From: Chrysomallon squamiferum
Taxonomy: Eukaryota > Mollusca > Gastropoda > Neomphalida > Peltospiridae
Assembly: GCA_012295275.1 (NCBI GenBank)
Contig: CM022673.1
Span: forward strand, 16,948,310 to 17,012,309
Length of the DNA: 64,000 nucleotides
Direction of reading: 5' to 3'
Shown here in pieces: positions 24,840-38,100 of the stretch. A model generated the notes under the pieces. The model was not told where the DNA came from, searched no databases, and saw only the letters and a program-made list of their open reading frames with translations. Within the stretch, counting starts at the first letter, position 1; every line of letters begins with the position of its first letter. Both the position numbers and the translations under genes were made by a program.

Positions 24840-26231
24840 ACAAGACAAAACCTGCAAACAAATACAGCAAAACAGAAAAATAATATAACGAATATTAAAA
24901 AGAAAGGAAAAACATCCAAAAAACTCACATGATTTGAAAGAGTACCTTTGATTTAACAGTAAGCTGTTGTATATTTTATTTATTGCATGTCAGTTACTAT
25001 TTATCTGTGTTTAACAAAGCCACCTGTTGTTATAATTACAAGTCCAGCAGTTCTGTCAGTCAGTTTGTTAGAAGAATTCTACACTTCATCAGAGTTCAAT
25101 ATGCATTAAATATAAATTACTTTATTTATTTCTGTGCTGTGAGTGTATGTGTGTATGTATATGTGTACATATGTATTATATCTGTGTATATGTGTACATA
25201 TGTACATATATATATCTGCATGCAGGTATATGTGTATGTATATATGTATGTAATATATTTATGTTTATATTCTTCCTAATTACTTTAATGAATAAAAAAT
25301 TCTCATACCAAATGAACGATTGAAGAATGAATGGATAAATGAATATATTAATTTATGAATATTTAGAAGAAGATAAAAAAGATAATAACACAAATAATAA
25401 ACTTTATAAATATAGCCTATATATTCAGGATCTATATTGTTTGTATTATATAAATGTAATTCTTTTTGTAAAGTGGCAAGTAGTTTTACTAAGTTTACTT
25501 ATGTAACTCAAAATATGTCACAAAGATAACAGTATGTATCATTAAGTAATACAGTGTATTACAAGATAAGACATTCTTAATCTCTAACAGAGGTAAGAAA
25601 AATATTGGTCATTCATGCATAATATTTTCTTGTAGCACATACTTTTAATACTGCACAGTAAACAGTAAAAAAAAAAAAATAAAAAAAAAAATCTTTCCTT
25701 TCAGGTAGTGAGATATTTTTTACTTACCATGTAGATAGATGGATGTAAGTGTATCAAAAAACGTTAATGAACAACTTCAGAAAGAGTTTGAAGAAAGCAC
25801 AGATTTACAACTTTCTCCGTGAAAAAAGTTTTACACAGGTTGTGGTTCACAGCAGAGGAGTAGATAATCTCTGTATGTACTGGTGCTAGGCGATACTGTC
25901 CAGTGTAAAGACAGACGTTCATGTATTGTGGTATCTGTACAGGTCAGGTCGAGTCATGTCCACAGACACACTTGTTACATTCCAAACTGTACCAGCAGAT
26001 TCTGTCCTACTTACCAGTCTCATATCTAGGCCATATAGACTGTACACACTGAACATATTTTCACACTGTACTTATCTGTATAATATACATTCCACTGAGT
26101 GTGTATGTTTTTATCTGCAAGTGTATGTACTGTGTATGTTTATAATATAATACACATATATGCATAAACACATATATGAATGCATGCATACATATATACA
26201 TACATATTTATATATATGCACAAATACACAA

Positions 26232-26262
<31 letters not shown>

Positions 26263-26640
26263 AATTTATACACATACACAAAATTATGTAACATACTGAA
26301 TGAAATGAACATACCACATATAGTAATACAATTTAATATTAAATATATCTGTTATCACATCCCTGCATTACTGAGGTGATTGATGTGTGCAAGTTACACA
26401 CTTGTAGTGTTGGTGAATATGTGTATATATATATTATCACAGTCAGTTAAAACATAAAATGCAATTACCTTCTCCAGATTATAAAATTAACAGTGTCTGT
26501 ATAATAAAACCTTAATATTGTATTAACAGTCATAATTATAATGGCTATTTTATGAAGGCAGTTACTCTAGGTTCACTGTGGTAAAAAATTATAACTCTAT
26601 GGCAAATACTGCTTTTAGTGAAGTTATTAAATATATGTAT
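24840..26640. other. non-coding stretch with TG/TA microsatellite patches
   Basis: TATG/TGTA-rich patches at 25140-25260 and ATAC repeats at 26190-26280. A T/C-rich tract ending CTTTCAG at about 25705 is followed by GTAGTG on the plus strand, but no open exon follows it. A minus-strand GTAAGT at about 26015 lacks an open exon upstream. Confidence 0.5.
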
Positions 26641-26644
26641 GTAT

Positions 26645-26865
26645 TGTGTGTGTGTGTGTGCGTGTGTGTGCGTGCGTGTGCATGTGTGTGAGCATGTGTA
26701 TGTGTGCATGTGAGTGTGCATGTACTTTTGAGCATGCTTTTATTTGGGTTAATGCTTTTGTCTGGTTTTTGTTTTTATATGTGTATGTGTGTGTGTGTGT
26801 GTGTGTATGTGTGTGTGTGTGTTTCAAGCATGTATATGTGTATTTTATATTTTGTATGTATTTTT
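26645..26865. repeat. imperfect (TG)n microsatellite
   Basis: TG-rich with C and A interruptions at 26645-26720 and a purer stretch at 26780-26823. Both strands give spurious open frames. Confidence 0.95.
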
Positions 26866-26869
26866 AGTG

Positions 26870-27670
26870 AGGTTAATTAGTAGAGTATGATGGAAGTAGA
26901 TGACTTTGAAATAAAATCTTTATAATTTTATAAAATAACTCATCTAAAATTGAATCATTATATTAAATCATTACCATCATCATAATTTTTTATAATTATA
27001 TTAAAGAAAGAATAAATTTCGGTACCTCTGACATGGTACTGATACACATAATTTAACTAAGATAAAATTTAACAGTTTAACATCTTTAAATAAAACATTG
27101 CAACATAATTAACAGTGCTTATTGCTTTAATATTAACATTTTAAACAGTTCTATTTTATTTACTTATTTAATTAATTGTAATATTATTCTTTATGTTTAA
27201 GAAATAAAATACATAACATAATATAATTATTTTAAACAATATTTTCATATTTTATGATGATAAACTTTTTCTTTAAATACATTTTTCTATTAGTTTTTGC
27301 TACAATTTTGCTTCTGAATTTTTAAATGCAAACAAGATCAAGGCAAACAGTATTACTAAAAAATAATAATAATGAAAATATTATAATATGCTTTCTCAGT
27401 TAAGCAGGATGAACTTTCTGAAGTCTACGTAAGATTTAGGACAAAAAGGAGTAGTAGTAGAAGTAATAGTAGTGCTGACAGTAACAGCAGTGATAATGAT
27501 AGCAGCAGCAACAGCAGCAGCACAAAGTGCAGTAATAGTAGTCTGGTAGAAATTGCAATGATAACAAAACATTAATAAAAATAATAACAACATTTAACAA
27601 CAACCATACAAAGCATCAAGAACAACAGTAATGAATGCTACGAGTTTGTTAGAGCTGAAACAAGGTGAGA
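26870..27670. other. A+T-rich non-coding stretch
   Basis: Imperfect AGT/AGC triplets at 27445-27540 (GCAGCAGCAACAGCAGCAGC inside). Otherwise nothing before the minus-strand exon boundary at 27677. Confidence 0.5.
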
Positions 27671-27676
27671 GTTTAC

Positions 27677-27822
27677 CCTGAGAGGCTGTCCTGTCAGGCT
27701 GCTCGGTATGACGTCTGGCTGAGCGATGACCACACCCCTGCTCGCTTGCTGTTGGGCAGCAGCTTCTCTGGACGTGCCCCACGCCGATGACAACACAGCA
27801 TTCATGGCAGCACCTTTCCAAC
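27677..27822 (-). CDS. candidate coding exon, Ala/Gln-rich segment
   Basis: On the minus strand an acceptor ending ATAAACAAG and a donor CTCAGG followed by GTAAAC bound 146 nt that are much richer in G+C than their surroundings. One frame reads WKGAAMNAVLSSAWGTSR, then EAAAQQQASRGVVIAQPDVI and PSSLTGQPLR. This is protein-like and ends in phase 0. Another frame is also open but gives an implausible Cys/His/Arg-rich string. The chosen frame needs one nucleotide from the previous exon, whereas the exon at 38903-39082 ends in phase 0. Either an unseen exon lies between them or this is an alternative first exon. The ATG of MNAV sits in a good start context (GCTGCCATGA), and an in-frame TAA lies just upstream in the intron-like sequence, which suits the second option. 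The acceptor has a poor pyrimidine tract. Product unknown. Confidence 0.5.
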
Positions 27823-27829
27823 CTTGTTT

Positions 27830-29460
27830 ATACACTTAGGATATAAATTTGATATATATATATATATACACACACCTGGTGTATAAACTGAATATCTGTA
27901 CCTGGTATATAAAGTAAGTATGTACATGCAAGTGTGGCTGATTTGACTTGTGTGCTGCCTGCTGCCCTCTCACCACAACTATTATTAGCTCAGCAAATCT
28001 GTTAGATACAGGCTGGTATACCATACCTGAATGAGTCCTTGGTCATTTTATTGCACAGGGTAAAATAAACTTTTAAAACAAAAACACGCACACGCACATG
28101 CACACACATTGTTTTAAAATTCTAAATAATTGATCACTTTGCAACTTGAGCTAAAACAATAAAGCATGTAGCTAATTTTAATTCACTGTTAATTGTATTT
28201 GTAAAATGACACCATAAACTCCATGGAAATTAATCAGTTCTTATCAATCTGTCTTATCAGTAAGCTATACAAAAGTCAGGGTTCACTGGAGGTAATAAAA
28301 AAATAATTACTCTTGGAGGGAGTTATTATTATTAACTGAATATAAAAAAACATCAAGGCAAAATAAGGATGATAAATGTGCTGTGTAAATCAGAACATCT
28401 CTTTATTAGATCCAGAAAAACACATACACATTTATCTGAATAATTAAAATATCTCAAATTTTTATGTTATTTGTGGTGATTATTTACTGCATAGGACAGT
28501 AATAAGAATATATTTACTTGCATAATAATACTTGTACATAATATATTTATTACATATTATGTGTGTAATATGAGAGTGTGTCTATGCATTCAGAAAGACA
28601 CAGTTTCATTTAATCTACAAATATCACATATACTGCACATACTCTCACATACTGACTGGAATTTGATGCAAACTACGACGTTGTAGAACTAAACAATAAT
28701 GTGATACTAGCTGTCTGTTATACCTCACTGGAAATAGTACAATAAAATACGAGAAGTTCATTGTAATACAAGAAATATGTTTTAACAATGAAATCACTAT
28801 GATCTATACACCTTTCGGACAAATAAAGTTCAGCTTATGCAGAGTTTGCTTCACTGAGTTTTCAGAATTGCTATTTGGCAAATGTTTGGAAATTACTCCC
28901 ATACTAAATCATTTTGTTCATACTGAGGTGGTTACACCTCAGTGGTATGTATACAGGCCTAATATTATAGTTTTTAGTGCTGTTCTGGTAGATATTGAAT
29001 TAAAATGACCTTAAGATAAATTTAGACTATTTTAAGTACAAATATAGCTTTAATTTTTATTTATATATTATAATTTTAAAAATGTCAAAAATATATTTTT
29101 TAATATTATTTATTTATTTATTTGCAATATTTCTTTATGTATATCTTGTTCTTTCTTTCTTTATTTATTAACTTATTTGCATTATTTCTTTCTTAATTTC
29201 ATACTGTTCATTTGTTGCTGATTTATATATTTATTTACTGATATTTAAGAATGATACACAGCAGTGGCACTGAGATAATGCAAGGCAGCGTGAACCATTG
29301 AGTTAAATAAACAGATTAAATCTACAGCTGTTGTATTAATGGCAATATTTTCATTTAATGATGAAGATATTGTTTAACATCCACTTCCTCTCTGTCAGTA
29401 ATAGCAGAATATAATGTTATATAGCTATAAAATTACTTGTTTTATTCACTTGAATTTGCA
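27830..29460. other. non-coding stretch
   Basis: Intron-like sequence upstream of the 27677-27822 exon on the minus strand, starting with a (TA)n/(CA) patch at 27850-27875. The only other structure noted is the hairpin at 28922-28943. Confidence 0.45.
28922..28943. repeat. perfect 9-bp stem hairpin
   Basis: ACTGAGGTG, a GTTA loop and CACCTCAGT. The arms are exact reverse complements. Confidence 0.85.
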
Positions 29461-29464
29461 TGTG

Positions 29465-29467
<3 letters not shown>

Positions 29468-29511
<44 letters not shown>

Positions 29512-29512
29512 A
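29468..29512. repeat. (TG)n microsatellite
   Basis: About 22 uninterrupted TG units. Confidence 0.97.
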
Positions 29513-29514
29513 CA

Positions 29515-31030
29515 TACATGTCAATGAGAAAAAGATAATGTTTGGATGTATGTATAGACTACTTGTGCATATTACACATATGTGTTTATCAGTATGAACA
29601 AAATGGGTATTTGTTTAATTACAAATCAGTATGTTTTATTAATGCTAATTAGATATTAAATATGTTTTTTTAATTAACCATGATAGATAGCACTAGAAAG
29701 AAACACTGTTACTCAAACTCATTACTAACAACAGATCAGTTAATTCATCTTCATAACTGTAAAGTATTTTTATAGCAGCATCAGTACACAGTTGTTCCTC
29801 TGTTACAATTATCTATATTTATGTGATGATGCTGTGCAGTATTCTAAAACAGAAGGTCACTAGTTCAAATCTTTATTTCAGTTAACTGTTTCATGTTCAT
29901 CTTATAATTTTCATGTATTAGATATAAAAACATCAAACAGGGCTGAGTTTAGTTATTACATAAGGAAAATATTGTTACCAAAATTTCAGTTTGGTAGTTT
30001 TTTTTTTTTTTTTTATTCTTAGTGAATATTTGTCAAATGCAACAACTTTGTTTTCCAATATGATAGGATGTCAGTCTGAAATGGCTCTAAAACTTTCAGA
30101 CTTTTATTTTCAGACTACCAAACAGGGCCTCTTCAGCTCCCAACAACAGTGATACCAGTCTAAATCATGAAATTTATTTTTCTAAAACCATCCATTCTTC
30201 TTCTTCTTCTTTTTTCTTCTTTTATCATCAAATTCTTGATCTTTTTTTTTTTTTTTTATATTCAATAATTTCTTTATTTTTTCTTTAACTTTTTCTTTAA
30301 TGATTGTCTTGAAAACATAAAATTAAATTGACCTAGCCAGCAGGTTCACTGCAACAACTTGGCAGCAGCAAATATCACACTGTGCCATGGAATATGTTCC
30401 ATATGGCATCTCTAATATACTCTACATTCACCATTACCCATCTGTGCTATCCAGTGATAAGATTATACTGGACACTTGCAGCAGGAAGTATTGATACACT
30501 TTGATCACAGATACAACATGCATGTGTGTGTTTTTTTCAGCTCTTTTAATCAATGCACATGTCAGATATTACAGTAATACACAGCTGATTAGTTTATTAA
30601 GGTTACAGTGAAATCCACATGAGCAATGTTTAATTCTCTGATATTATATGAATATAAATTAATTTCCTTGTAACAAATATACGTTTCCAGTTAATTTCAG
30701 TTAATGTTGGTATTTTTTGTTGAATTTAGTTGTGTTTTGTTTTTAATTTAATTTGCTACAAAATGGATACACATTTCATGGCACCATTTCCAAGATAAAG
30801 ACTCCTTTGATTCATTGAAACACAGATACTGGTTTGCAATCAACAGATAATTTCTATCAGTTTGCGGAAGTGGATGAAATAATGCATATCAAGAAAAGCT
30901 ATAGGCTGTTTGTAAATGTGGTTTAATTATTTTACTTCACTAGTTAGATATCTCAATAATATCATAATCTCATGAAGTAATAGATTGTATCTGACCTGTC
31001 TAATTTAATTATTAATTCTTATATACGGCT
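29515..31030. other. non-coding stretch
   Basis: Poly-T at 29999-30015, TTC triplets near 30195 and poly-T near 30240. A B-box-like AGTTCAAATCT at about 29856 may be a SINE relic. A nested dyad, GCCATGGAATATGTTCCAT, lies near 30393. No gene found. Confidence 0.45.
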
Positions 31031-31033
31031 AAT

Positions 31034-31465
31034 TTGTATATATATACAACTAAATACAGTTTTATTAATGTATTCGTATTTGTGCTCCATGGTGTGTTCT
31101 TTCCTGTCTCTAGGAAAGAAGGTAGGTACATGACAATAGAGAGTTGTGCTTTTCAAAACTCTACAGTTACCATACATTTGATATCGAACAATTGTGGGTC
31201 AAATAAGATTTGTTATCTGTCAATGAACCAAAATTTCTTCATTTTTTCTCACACATTTAATATCTATATTGAGTTAAGTCAAAACAAAATGTATAAATAT
31301 TCTGCTGATTCAAAAGGATTCATATTTCATCATAAATTTATTAAAACAAAAATTCATACAGAGCTAGCCATAAAGATAAGAGATAAGAAGGTCAAACATG
31401 AAAGAATTTCCCTTAGGAAAAATACACAGACTCACTGTTGTGCTGAAATCCCTGTTTATAAATGA
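31034..31465 (+). other. longest open reading frame, 143 codons, unrecognised
   Basis: This is the only ORF above 125 codons in the window. The translation (starting MYIYTTKYSFINVFVFVLHG) is not low complexity: it has an aromatic/hydrophobic N-terminal stretch and a Lys/Arg-rich C-terminal half. It matches no family I recognise. A good acceptor-like tract, TTCTTTCCTGTCTCTAG, ends at about 31112 inside it and GTAGGT follows 8 nt later, so it could include a splice site. Composition is as A+T-rich as the introns around it, and an ORF of this length can occasionally arise by chance here. I do not call it a gene. Confidence 0.12.
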
Positions 31466-31593
31466 AAAGCTATAAAAATATTAATTTTTAAAAATATTTC
31501 TAAATAATGTTACACTGACTAATGAAAACGAATGAATGAACGAAAGATGGCAAACACATTTCGAATAAATACAGACTCACTCATATATAAATA

Positions 31594-31619
31594 CACGCAC
31601 ACACACACACACACACACA
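31594..31619. repeat. (CA)n microsatellite
   Basis: About 13 CA units, followed 60 bp later by an imperfect TG tract at 31680-31745. Confidence 0.95.
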
Positions 31620-32729
31620 TATATAAAACAAATAATCTTATAGTTGTGAAATTTTATATGTGTTTGTGGACTGATAAATGTGTATGGATGTGTGTGTGTA
31701 CGTGTGTGTGCATGTGTTTGTGTATATATATATGTGTGTGTAAATGTACAGATGATGATGTTTCAGTGTTTAGGTGTTGTTTGCAGGTGAATATGTTTCT
31801 GATTTCAGAAAAGTTAATTGATGAACATGTATTCATTTACTGAGACAAAACACAGTATCAATAATGTTAACATAATAAATGCACTATATAATTATTTAAT
31901 TTACTGCATAAAGTTAAAAAAATAAAAATAAAAATGTATGATAATAATATGTTATCTTTCACTTATTTTTTTTAACTTTATTTTAACAATGTTGGTTTTT
32001 TTTTTTTTTTTGTGTCTTTTAGAATTCTTTTGAGTAGGTATAAGTATTAATACACATATGTATTTGCATATGTACACACATACAGACATATAAACACATT
32101 TGTATTTGCATATGTACATACCTACAGGCACATAAACACATATGTACATGCATATGTAATTATCTTCTCCTTTAATTCAGAATTATCTCCCATATCTACA
32201 TAATTTCCAGGTGCCCTTTAGATGAAAAAGAGTTTTATTTATACAAGTGTACCTACAGATTAGTTTTACACAAGTCTTATCACCCAAATAGTTTTGGTTA
32301 TTTTGGAATTTGCATGTACAAGTAACATTTTATTTTATTTTTGTTGTTGTTGCAATTTTCTTCTTTTTTTGTGTTTTTGTTTTCTTTATTTGTTATTTTA
32401 TATGTTGCCTCTTTGGTGTGTTTTTTTTAAAATATAGTTTGATCTTAAAACAAGATATAAAAAATGTCTGTTAAATATATGTATATTTTAAGACAAACAA
32501 AACAAATATTTGTTTAATTTAAAATATACATTTTACACTTTTGAAACTAAATTATTTTAAAACTTATTAAGATTAAAAAGTATGTACTTGCAGTAAATTT
32601 AATGTAAAGAGTTACTACTTCAAGTACATTAAATAATTTTTGCTGACAGAAAAGCATGGAATGTTGCTTTTCTACCCTGGATATGAATACATGAATGTTA
32701 AAATGGCAGTCGGTAAATATTACAGATGT

Positions 32730-32945
32730 AACAGGGATTGATCCAGTAACATTCCCAACAGAACAGATTATAGCTCTGTAATCAGACTGAGTCTGGAAAT
32801 GTGATAGGTGATAAGATCAATCCTCAGAGTCTCCAGTGGGCCATTTCCCATTCAAATAAATACTCCATGATTAATATATCAAAGACAGAAATGGGAAGGT
32901 TCACTGAGAAGAAAATTTGTTGCTAAAGAGTAATATATTATTTCT
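32730..32945 (+). mobile_element. tRNA-derived SINE, decayed copy
   Basis: GATAAGATCAATCCTCAGAG, then CAGTGGGCCATTTCCCATTC, TTAATATATCAAAGACAG and TTTGTTGCTAAAGAGTAA follow the order of the mollusc SINE core (GATCGATCCC, GGGCTATTTCTCGTTC, GGTATATCAAAGGCC, TTGCTACTAA). An extra GGGATTGATCC at 32736 may be a second B-box-like relic upstream. Confidence 0.6.
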
Positions 32946-32999
32946 TTAGTATAGTCAGTTTGGTTTGGCTCAGATTGATTTTCTATAAGTGTAATAATA

Positions 33000-34816
33000 A
33001 TTACTCAATGAGTTATGCTGTCAGTTAATTCTGTCAGTTGTTTTATACTTAAAAAACACGTGCAATTCATCAACAATGACATTTACAGTATCATGTGTGT
33101 ACATTCAAAAAGCTATAAATACTTGTAAAAATGTCCAAACAGCAAGCACAGAAGATACACATGTCTGTGTTAAAACATAAATAGAACATTCACCACTCAT
33201 ATATGTTAGTAACAGGTGCAATATTGGTATTTATTACATAGTTAAGTATATATATATATATATTTATATTATATATATAAAAGAGGCTATAATATACTAA
33301 TACAAAGATACATCAATAACGTTTTGTCAAGATAATAATAAACTTCAAAAAACAAATAAAAATTTATTATCCTAATGCATATTTATACAGCACACTGTTA
33401 GAAGAAAAAGAAAAAAAAAAAAAAAAAAAAATTTAAAAGAAAAGAAGAAAAGAGAAAGACATAAGCCACTTTACATTTTTGCAGAAAAAATAACAGTAAA
33501 CTGATGCTGACATTTTGTGCCTAGCATAGCAAACAGATTAAAAAAAGAATTATACAGGATTTTTTTTTAAACTCTTGCCTATAGAATACCTGTAAACAGA
33601 TGAACTGTGACGGAAAGGTAGGTGAATGGTGTGTGTATTAGCCCATATCAACACAAACAAAAAACGATCGTACTGAATTACAAAACCACCTGTTTTCTTT
33701 CGCAAACCAACATCACTGATAGACATGCTGTTTTAAAATTATTTTAAGACTTTCGGCAAGTTTTCCCGTGAACAGAAAACACTGACAATTTTTATTTCCT
33801 CTTTATTCCACCTGTGTGTGTGAAAATGTGACAAAAAGGGACAGTTGAAATGCTCAATGTAAACCTGAGACTCGGTCATCAATAACGATCCTTCATGCAT
33901 AAAACAGCTCAGAGGTGGTCCCTGTTTTACCTGTGTTTTTAACCTGTGTCCTCAACTTTTTCAAAGATGAAATTCTAAGATAGCTTAAAGTCACCCATCC
34001 ATTAAAAAAAGACAAAAACCCCCATTCTTTTGTTCCTGTCTATCCAAAGTAAAATGAACAGTGTGATAACATAATTATTTACACAGATTCACTCACAACA
34101 GTGGTCTGTCCTCTCCAGTACAGATAAATCTCCACAGAGGATGGGTGGTAAATAAACTATTATCTGTCTATCTAACAGATACCATAGATATTTCATAGGC
34201 TCAAAAATCAGTTACAATTTCCCCCAAAAAAAAGAAAAAAAAAAAGTTTCAAGATTTCAAAAGAATATTATTATATCTTTCAGGTTATCTTGATATTTGT
34301 GATATGTGATATAAATTGGTACATTAAAAGAATGATAAAAAGTAATTGATAATGAAAGTTCAAAAATTGTTAAAAAAAGTATATAAAGTAGATAAGAAAA
34401 AAAAAATAAGAAAAACACTGAAAACAGTGACATACAGGTCATACATATGGGCATACAAAACAAAACTAATGATTTAAAAAATAATTTATAATTAAATTAA
34501 CAAACTGAAGAAAATAAATTTGGCAGTAATTATTTAATTTAAGAAAAAAAATCCTAAAATAGTTATTTTTATACCCACTAGAACACAGGACAAAAATAAT
34601 AACAGAATTATTTAAATTCTTTAATTTAAAATGGTTGAGATACATGTTGAACATGTAGTCATAAATAACCTGTTATGAAACTCTGAATGTAATTACCACA
34701 AATCATAAACAGTAAAAACATCACAGCTGTAACTAGATTAACTAGTTTTGCCTTGAATCTATAGACAGGTCTCATACTTATTAATTACAGTGAACAAATA
34801 CAACAAAGTGATAGAC

Positions 34817-34889
<73 letters not shown>

Positions 34890-35100
34890 GAGAGAATGAA
34901 TACATTTTTGTTTTAACATTACCTAATTATATTTCAATGGACAGTTACCAAGTATGAAACATTATTATGTCATTATGATGTTATATTTATTTATTTATTA
35001 TAGTTTTTTATAAATCTTATGAGAAAGAAATCATTACTGACTTTTCTTATAAATTAGCAACTGTATACATTGGTATACATTGGTATATATTGGTATACAT
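33000..35100. other. non-coding stretch with one more complex part
   Basis: (TA)n at 33247-33285 and poly-A at 33411-33431. 33560-33970 is more complex, with CGATCG and a TCGGTCATCAATAACGATCC block, but has no open exon. (GA)n follows at 34826-34896. Confidence 0.45.
34826..34896. repeat. (GA)n microsatellite
   Basis: About 35 GA units with a single GGG interruption near 34879. Confidence 0.98.
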
Positions 35101-38100
35101 CTTTCCATTAGGGAAATAATAATACTAAAAAAAAGAAAAGAAAAAAAAGAATAACAAAAATTATGCTATCCAATCATGGGGAACAGGTTGGAACTGGAAA
35201 CAGCCAAGTAAGATTACCAGTTTGATCCATCACCCCTTAGCCAAACACCTTCTTTAACATAGCTACAGCCCACTTCAGTTAACAAACCTATTAATAACAG
35301 TCTGGTTTGTGTTAGGTAATTCACAGGCAGAAATAATCAGTCAAATAATAATAACCTAACCAAAATACCAGCCCAACAAAAATATGTAAACATTTACACA
35401 GATACAATATCAGAAAGATATAGTTTAAATATAGTTTAAATCCTTCCAAGCTAAAAAGATGGTACTTGAGTTCAAGTAAGGAAATAAAGAATGTATTTGA
35501 TGTGCTGTTGTGTAATATATTTTGGTATGCCATACTTCATGTTGCTGCTGGTAATATAATTGGAAGAGTGAGTACACTAGAGATGTCACACACAAAACTC
35601 ACTAATCCTCTTATTCTAGTAGAAGATGGACTTGTCTGCATTATAAATAATATATGTTTATGCATGACAGAGGTAATATATCAAACTAACCCAGGCAATA
35701 TCAGCTTGTATTACATACTTCTTTATACTAAGAATATCTTAACACAGATCCTGACAACTTAATGCACAGCAATTTAACAATGTGCATTGCAAGAGTTTTT
35801 GTTTACCTAACCTAAAAAATTTGCTACTTTGTCAAAAAAAACAAAATGAAAAAAAACAACAAACAAACAAAAATTACATGTTAACAATGATATTTTAGAG
35901 AAAGGTTGTTACTTTGTTAATAACTTTGGCAGGTAATGTATATTACATCTTAAACAAGCTAGTACCAATTATAATTAAGCAATAAATATTCAGTGAAAGA
36001 AAAGTCAAAACTGACTTTAACTGCATTGTATTTAAAATACATTAGATTTTAAAAAGAGTGGAATCAAATTAAAATTAAACTAAAAAATATATACTCAGTC
36101 TATGTAGAATTTTCATATAAATTTCCATAAATATTAATGATTATGCAATCAATAAGGTGAGACAGAATTTATATTGAAACAAAATTTATGTTTTAAAATA
36201 AATGTAAATTTTTTAATAATGGCCATTTGATCAATGCTTATGAAAGTCTACTGGACTTTTTTTTCCTAATCCAACTATTGTATATAAGAGGCTCTGGTTT
36301 GTGCTTTCCTGTTATTAAATCTTGGGTGAGAGGTCAAATAACTGAAACATTTACTAAATACCATAACATGGTCAGAAATGTGAGAGAAACATTAACTTTT
36401 CCAGCTTCCAATAGTCACCCCTCCTCAAACCCATAATCACCTACTTTTCTGACAATTAAGGAAAGAAAAAACAACAACATGAAAACCAGCACAGTTTGAT
36501 GTACAGTGGAGACAATAAAATTATGAGCTGTTATTCCAAACACAAACATGTTGTGCAGCCATAAAGAACTGTTTGTGCTCACAGCAACAGCATATCCACA
36601 CAAAATCTACGTCCATTCAGAATTTACTATCCACCACTTGAAGATAACGCTTAGTAGACACCGTAGGTAGATGAATACATTTGCTAACATTAAAGTTTAA
36701 ATCATGTTGTTGCATGTCATATATTCTGATATTACACACCTTACAAATACCTAGTTTTATATCACAGCATGGGTGGACTGTTCATTGTAAAATTTATATT
36801 GAATTTTTAAACATTTTCTTAACAAAGATTAAAATAAATTTTTTTTACTCAGAATTAAATATTCAGTAAATGATGAATTATTAATAATTTTAAAAGTCTG
36901 TTGCACAACAAACTATATGTAAATTTTTATGACACTTTCCAATATACTCTAAGACACAGCAGTTTTTAATTGTTTCCTCAACATTGTTGGTTGAACAATA
37001 CATGAATTTATTTGATATGCAATAATAAATAATAAATAAAAACAGCACATTATTTATAAAGACTGAGTGCATGATAAAAAAAAAAATAATAATAATAATT
37101 ATAATAATAATAATACAAAAAAAAATTTTTTTTTTTTTTTTTAATTAAAATATTTTAAAGCTGATTTATTTAAATACACATACAGCCAAGGACACAGAAT
37201 GTATGTATTCATGCCAGGTGTACATGCATATATGTGTATGAATGTGTTTAGATGTGCATGACAAGGTGTATGTGTATGTGCATATATCAATGTGCTTGAC
37301 TATAAATCTGTACTGTGAATATGTTTCTATAATTATTTATTCTTTAACTGAAGAAAAAAGGATGCAGAGAGAAAAAGAGATAAACAAGAAGATAGAAACT
37401 TGCTGAACAAGACTTTAACTGGTCAAAGTATTCTGACATTTTATCACTGCAGATAAAAACAAAACAGATTAATTTGTAGTCATGATAATACTGAAATTAA
37501 ACAAAACTTGCGCTGTAAATATACACTGATTAAATATTATATTTAAATTTGTATCAGTATCTGTTTATGATAATAGTATGAAATAAAGCAAGTCAGATGC
37601 ATTTACACCTGTTTCATGTTCATATAATTCAGTTAATATCAGTTTTTATTTATGATATATTAATATGAGTAATTGTACATGATTTAATTCATATTAAAAT
37701 GGCATTAATACAATGCATTTTAGATAGATCTGATATTACAGCCAACTGATAACTATCTCATTGTCTAATGAACCATGTAAAAGGCTTTTCATAAAGACTT
37801 TCACCTTTAAATATTCATAACATCTGTCACAGATAGCAAATTTGTCACAGACTGAGTCACAGTGTTTATCTGTGACATATCTTGAGTATTTGGGCTGGTA
37901 CTTTTCTGTATGTGACACAAGTCTGTTAATTAAAACAATCTATTATTACAGAGGTCCTGTAATATAACATTTGTAGAGAAATTCTTGCACAACTTTAGAA
38001 CATTTATTTTATTGAAACAATATTAAATTATTGTGATATGGATTCTTTCATGTGAATGAACAAGTCTGGAATTTAAAAATTTTTTTTTTTTACAAGTTTT

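Noticed and set aside
25690-25720. Plus-strand pyrimidine tract ending CTTTCAG followed by GTAGTG, as a second recursive splice site
   Set aside because: GTAGTG is a poor donor, and the supported gene is on the other strand.
26000-26095. Minus-strand donor GTAAGTAGG with an upstream ATTATACAG acceptor
   Set aside because: All three frames of the intervening segment contain stops.
27594-27821. Cys/His/Arg-rich reading of the 27.7-kb exon as a zinc-finger-like protein
   Set aside because: The spacing fits no zinc-finger pattern. The alternative frame is more protein-like and ends cleanly in phase 0 at the donor.
29850-29870. B-box-like AGTTCAAATCT, possible tRNA gene
   Set aside because: No A-box at the right distance and no cloverleaf; at most a SINE relic.
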